From Haloarculaceae archaeon (GTDB lineage Archaea > Halobacteriota > Halobacteria > Halobacteriales > Haloarculaceae): a stretch of DNA of 14,410 nucleotides. The stretch is from positions 1 through 14,410 of the forward strand of contig JAHENO010000179.1 in NCBI GenBank assembly GCA_018609945.1, written 5' to 3'. The notes beneath the pieces were generated by a model. The model was not told the DNA's origin and searched no databases. It saw only the letters and a list, made by a program, of their open reading frames with translations. Positions 13,872 to 14,410 of this stretch are shown here, one piece after another. The position numbers and the translations under genes are program-made. Within the stretch, counting starts at the first letter, position 1, and each line of letters opens with the position of its first letter.

Positions 13872-14408
13872 ATGGTCCAGTGTGAGATGTGCGGGACGGA
13901 GACGGCCAGCCCGAACCGCGTCAAGATCGAGGGGGCCGAACTCGACGTCTGTGACGAGTGTACAGACTTCGGGACGGAGATAACGCAGGAGGAGACGACG
14001 TCCTCGACGTCGACGAAGTACTCGACGGGGTCCGGTTCGTCCTCGGGCACCTCGGCGGCCTCGGGGTCGGGTTCGGGGTCGACGTCGTCGGGCGGCGGCG
14101 GCCGACGCCGAGACATGTTCGACGACATGGAGGAACTGGCCCAGGACTACGACGACCGCATCCGCGACGCCCGGGAGAGCGCCGGCCTGAGCCAGTCCGA
14201 ACTGGCCAACCAGCTCAACGAGAAGGCCAGCCTGATCCGGAAACTCGAACACGGTGACACCCTCCCGAGCGACGACGTCCAGCACAAGCTCGAACGCGCG
14301 CTCGACATCGACCTGACGGCCGGCGGGGGCAGCGACGAGACCGAGTGGGAGGGCGGCTCCGCCACCGGCGAGTACACGCTCGGCGACATGGTCGAGCGGA
14401 AAGACTAG
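13872..14408 (+). CDS. mbf1: Multiprotein bridging factor aMBF1 (zinc ribbon plus helix-turn-helix)
   Basis: A 178-residue cytoplasmic protein. The N-terminal zinc ribbon has Cys4-x2-Cys7 and Cys27-x2-Cys30 (MVQCEMCGTE, LDVCDEC). Residues about 41-77 are a Ser/Thr/Gly linker of low complexity. A Cro/C1-type helix-turn-helix spans about 96-148, including RESAGLSQSELANQLNEK and LIRKLEHGDTLPSDD. The acidic tail ends GEYTLGDMVERKD, characteristic of archaeal MBF1. Eukaryotic MBF1 bridges activators to TBP. Archaeal aMBF1 associates with ribosomes and stress responses in some species, and its exact role is unsettled. It is a single-gene unit with a clear TATA box. All four cysteines and the HTH core are intact, and the gene is complete, ending 2 bases before the window edge. 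Confidence 0.92.
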   Translation: MVQCEMCGTETASPNRVKIEGAELDVCDECTDFGTEITQEETTSSTSTKYSTGSGSSSGTSAASGSGSGSTSSGGGGRRRDMFDDMEELAQDYDDRIRDARESAGLSQSELANQLNEKASLIRKLEHGDTLPSDDVQHKLERALDIDLTAGGGSDETEWEGGSATGEYTLGDMVERKD

Positions 14409-14410
14409 CG

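Noticed and set aside
14020..14100. Ser/Gly-rich repeat in MBF1 as a possible insertion or frameshift
   Set aside because: The reading frame and both flanking domains are intact; a low-complexity linker between zinc ribbon and HTH is plausible in a haloarchaeal protein.
1..14410. CRISPR array, transposase, integrase or toxin-antitoxin pair
   Set aside because: No regularly spaced repeats and no such protein motifs were seen on either strand.

Overview
The window comes from a haloarchaeon (class Halobacteria). It is GC-rich, its soluble proteins are strongly acidic, AT-rich TATA-like boxes sit 27-30 nt before start codons with almost no leader (leaderless transcription), and it carries a haloarchaeal-type BtuD, an archaeal MBF1 and an AK6-type kinase. 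I cannot name a genus. Gene content looks chromosomal; I see no transposase, integrase or CRISPR array.

Region 1 (1-2326, + strand) is a sulfur-transport operon. It holds the tail of an upstream gene (probably an MBL-fold sulfur hydrolase), two half-size YeeE/YedE channel proteins that overlap by 4 bases, and a divergent PiT-family permease. Cys-containing YeeE motifs and loss of the PiT phosphate signature residues both suggest a sulfur oxyanion or thiosulfate substrate.

Region 2 (2380-5705) is a divergent btuCD / btuF-type ABC importer for a corrinoid or other metal chelate. The ATPase (with an extra C-terminal domain) and permease lie on the - strand, and the membrane-anchored binding protein on the + strand. 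All three appear to be controlled from one 57-bp intergenic segment with a palindromic AT-rich core.

Region 3 (5706-11340) is a set of single genes. These are a DUF5995 protein, a GH13-like enzyme most like glucosylglycerol hydrolase, and, convergent to it, a Tat lipoprotein that fuses an acyl-CoA thioesterase/BAAT-type alpha/beta hydrolase to a five-helix membrane domain.

Region 4 (11341-11551) holds a tRNA-Arg(CCT) gene on the - strand with a nested palindromic tract containing T-arm-like segments beside it.

Region 5 (11552-14410, + strand) is housekeeping. hisC, an AK6/Fap7-like kinase and a CDP-alcohol phosphatidyltransferase are translationally coupled behind a clear TATA box, followed by an independently promoted MBF1 gene.

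I found no convincing evidence of a wholly new multi-gene system. The best leads are the thioesterase-membrane fusion, the PiT protein with altered signature, the shared btu control region, the putative glucosylglycerol hydrolase in a salt-in archaeon, and the tRNA-like palindromic tract.
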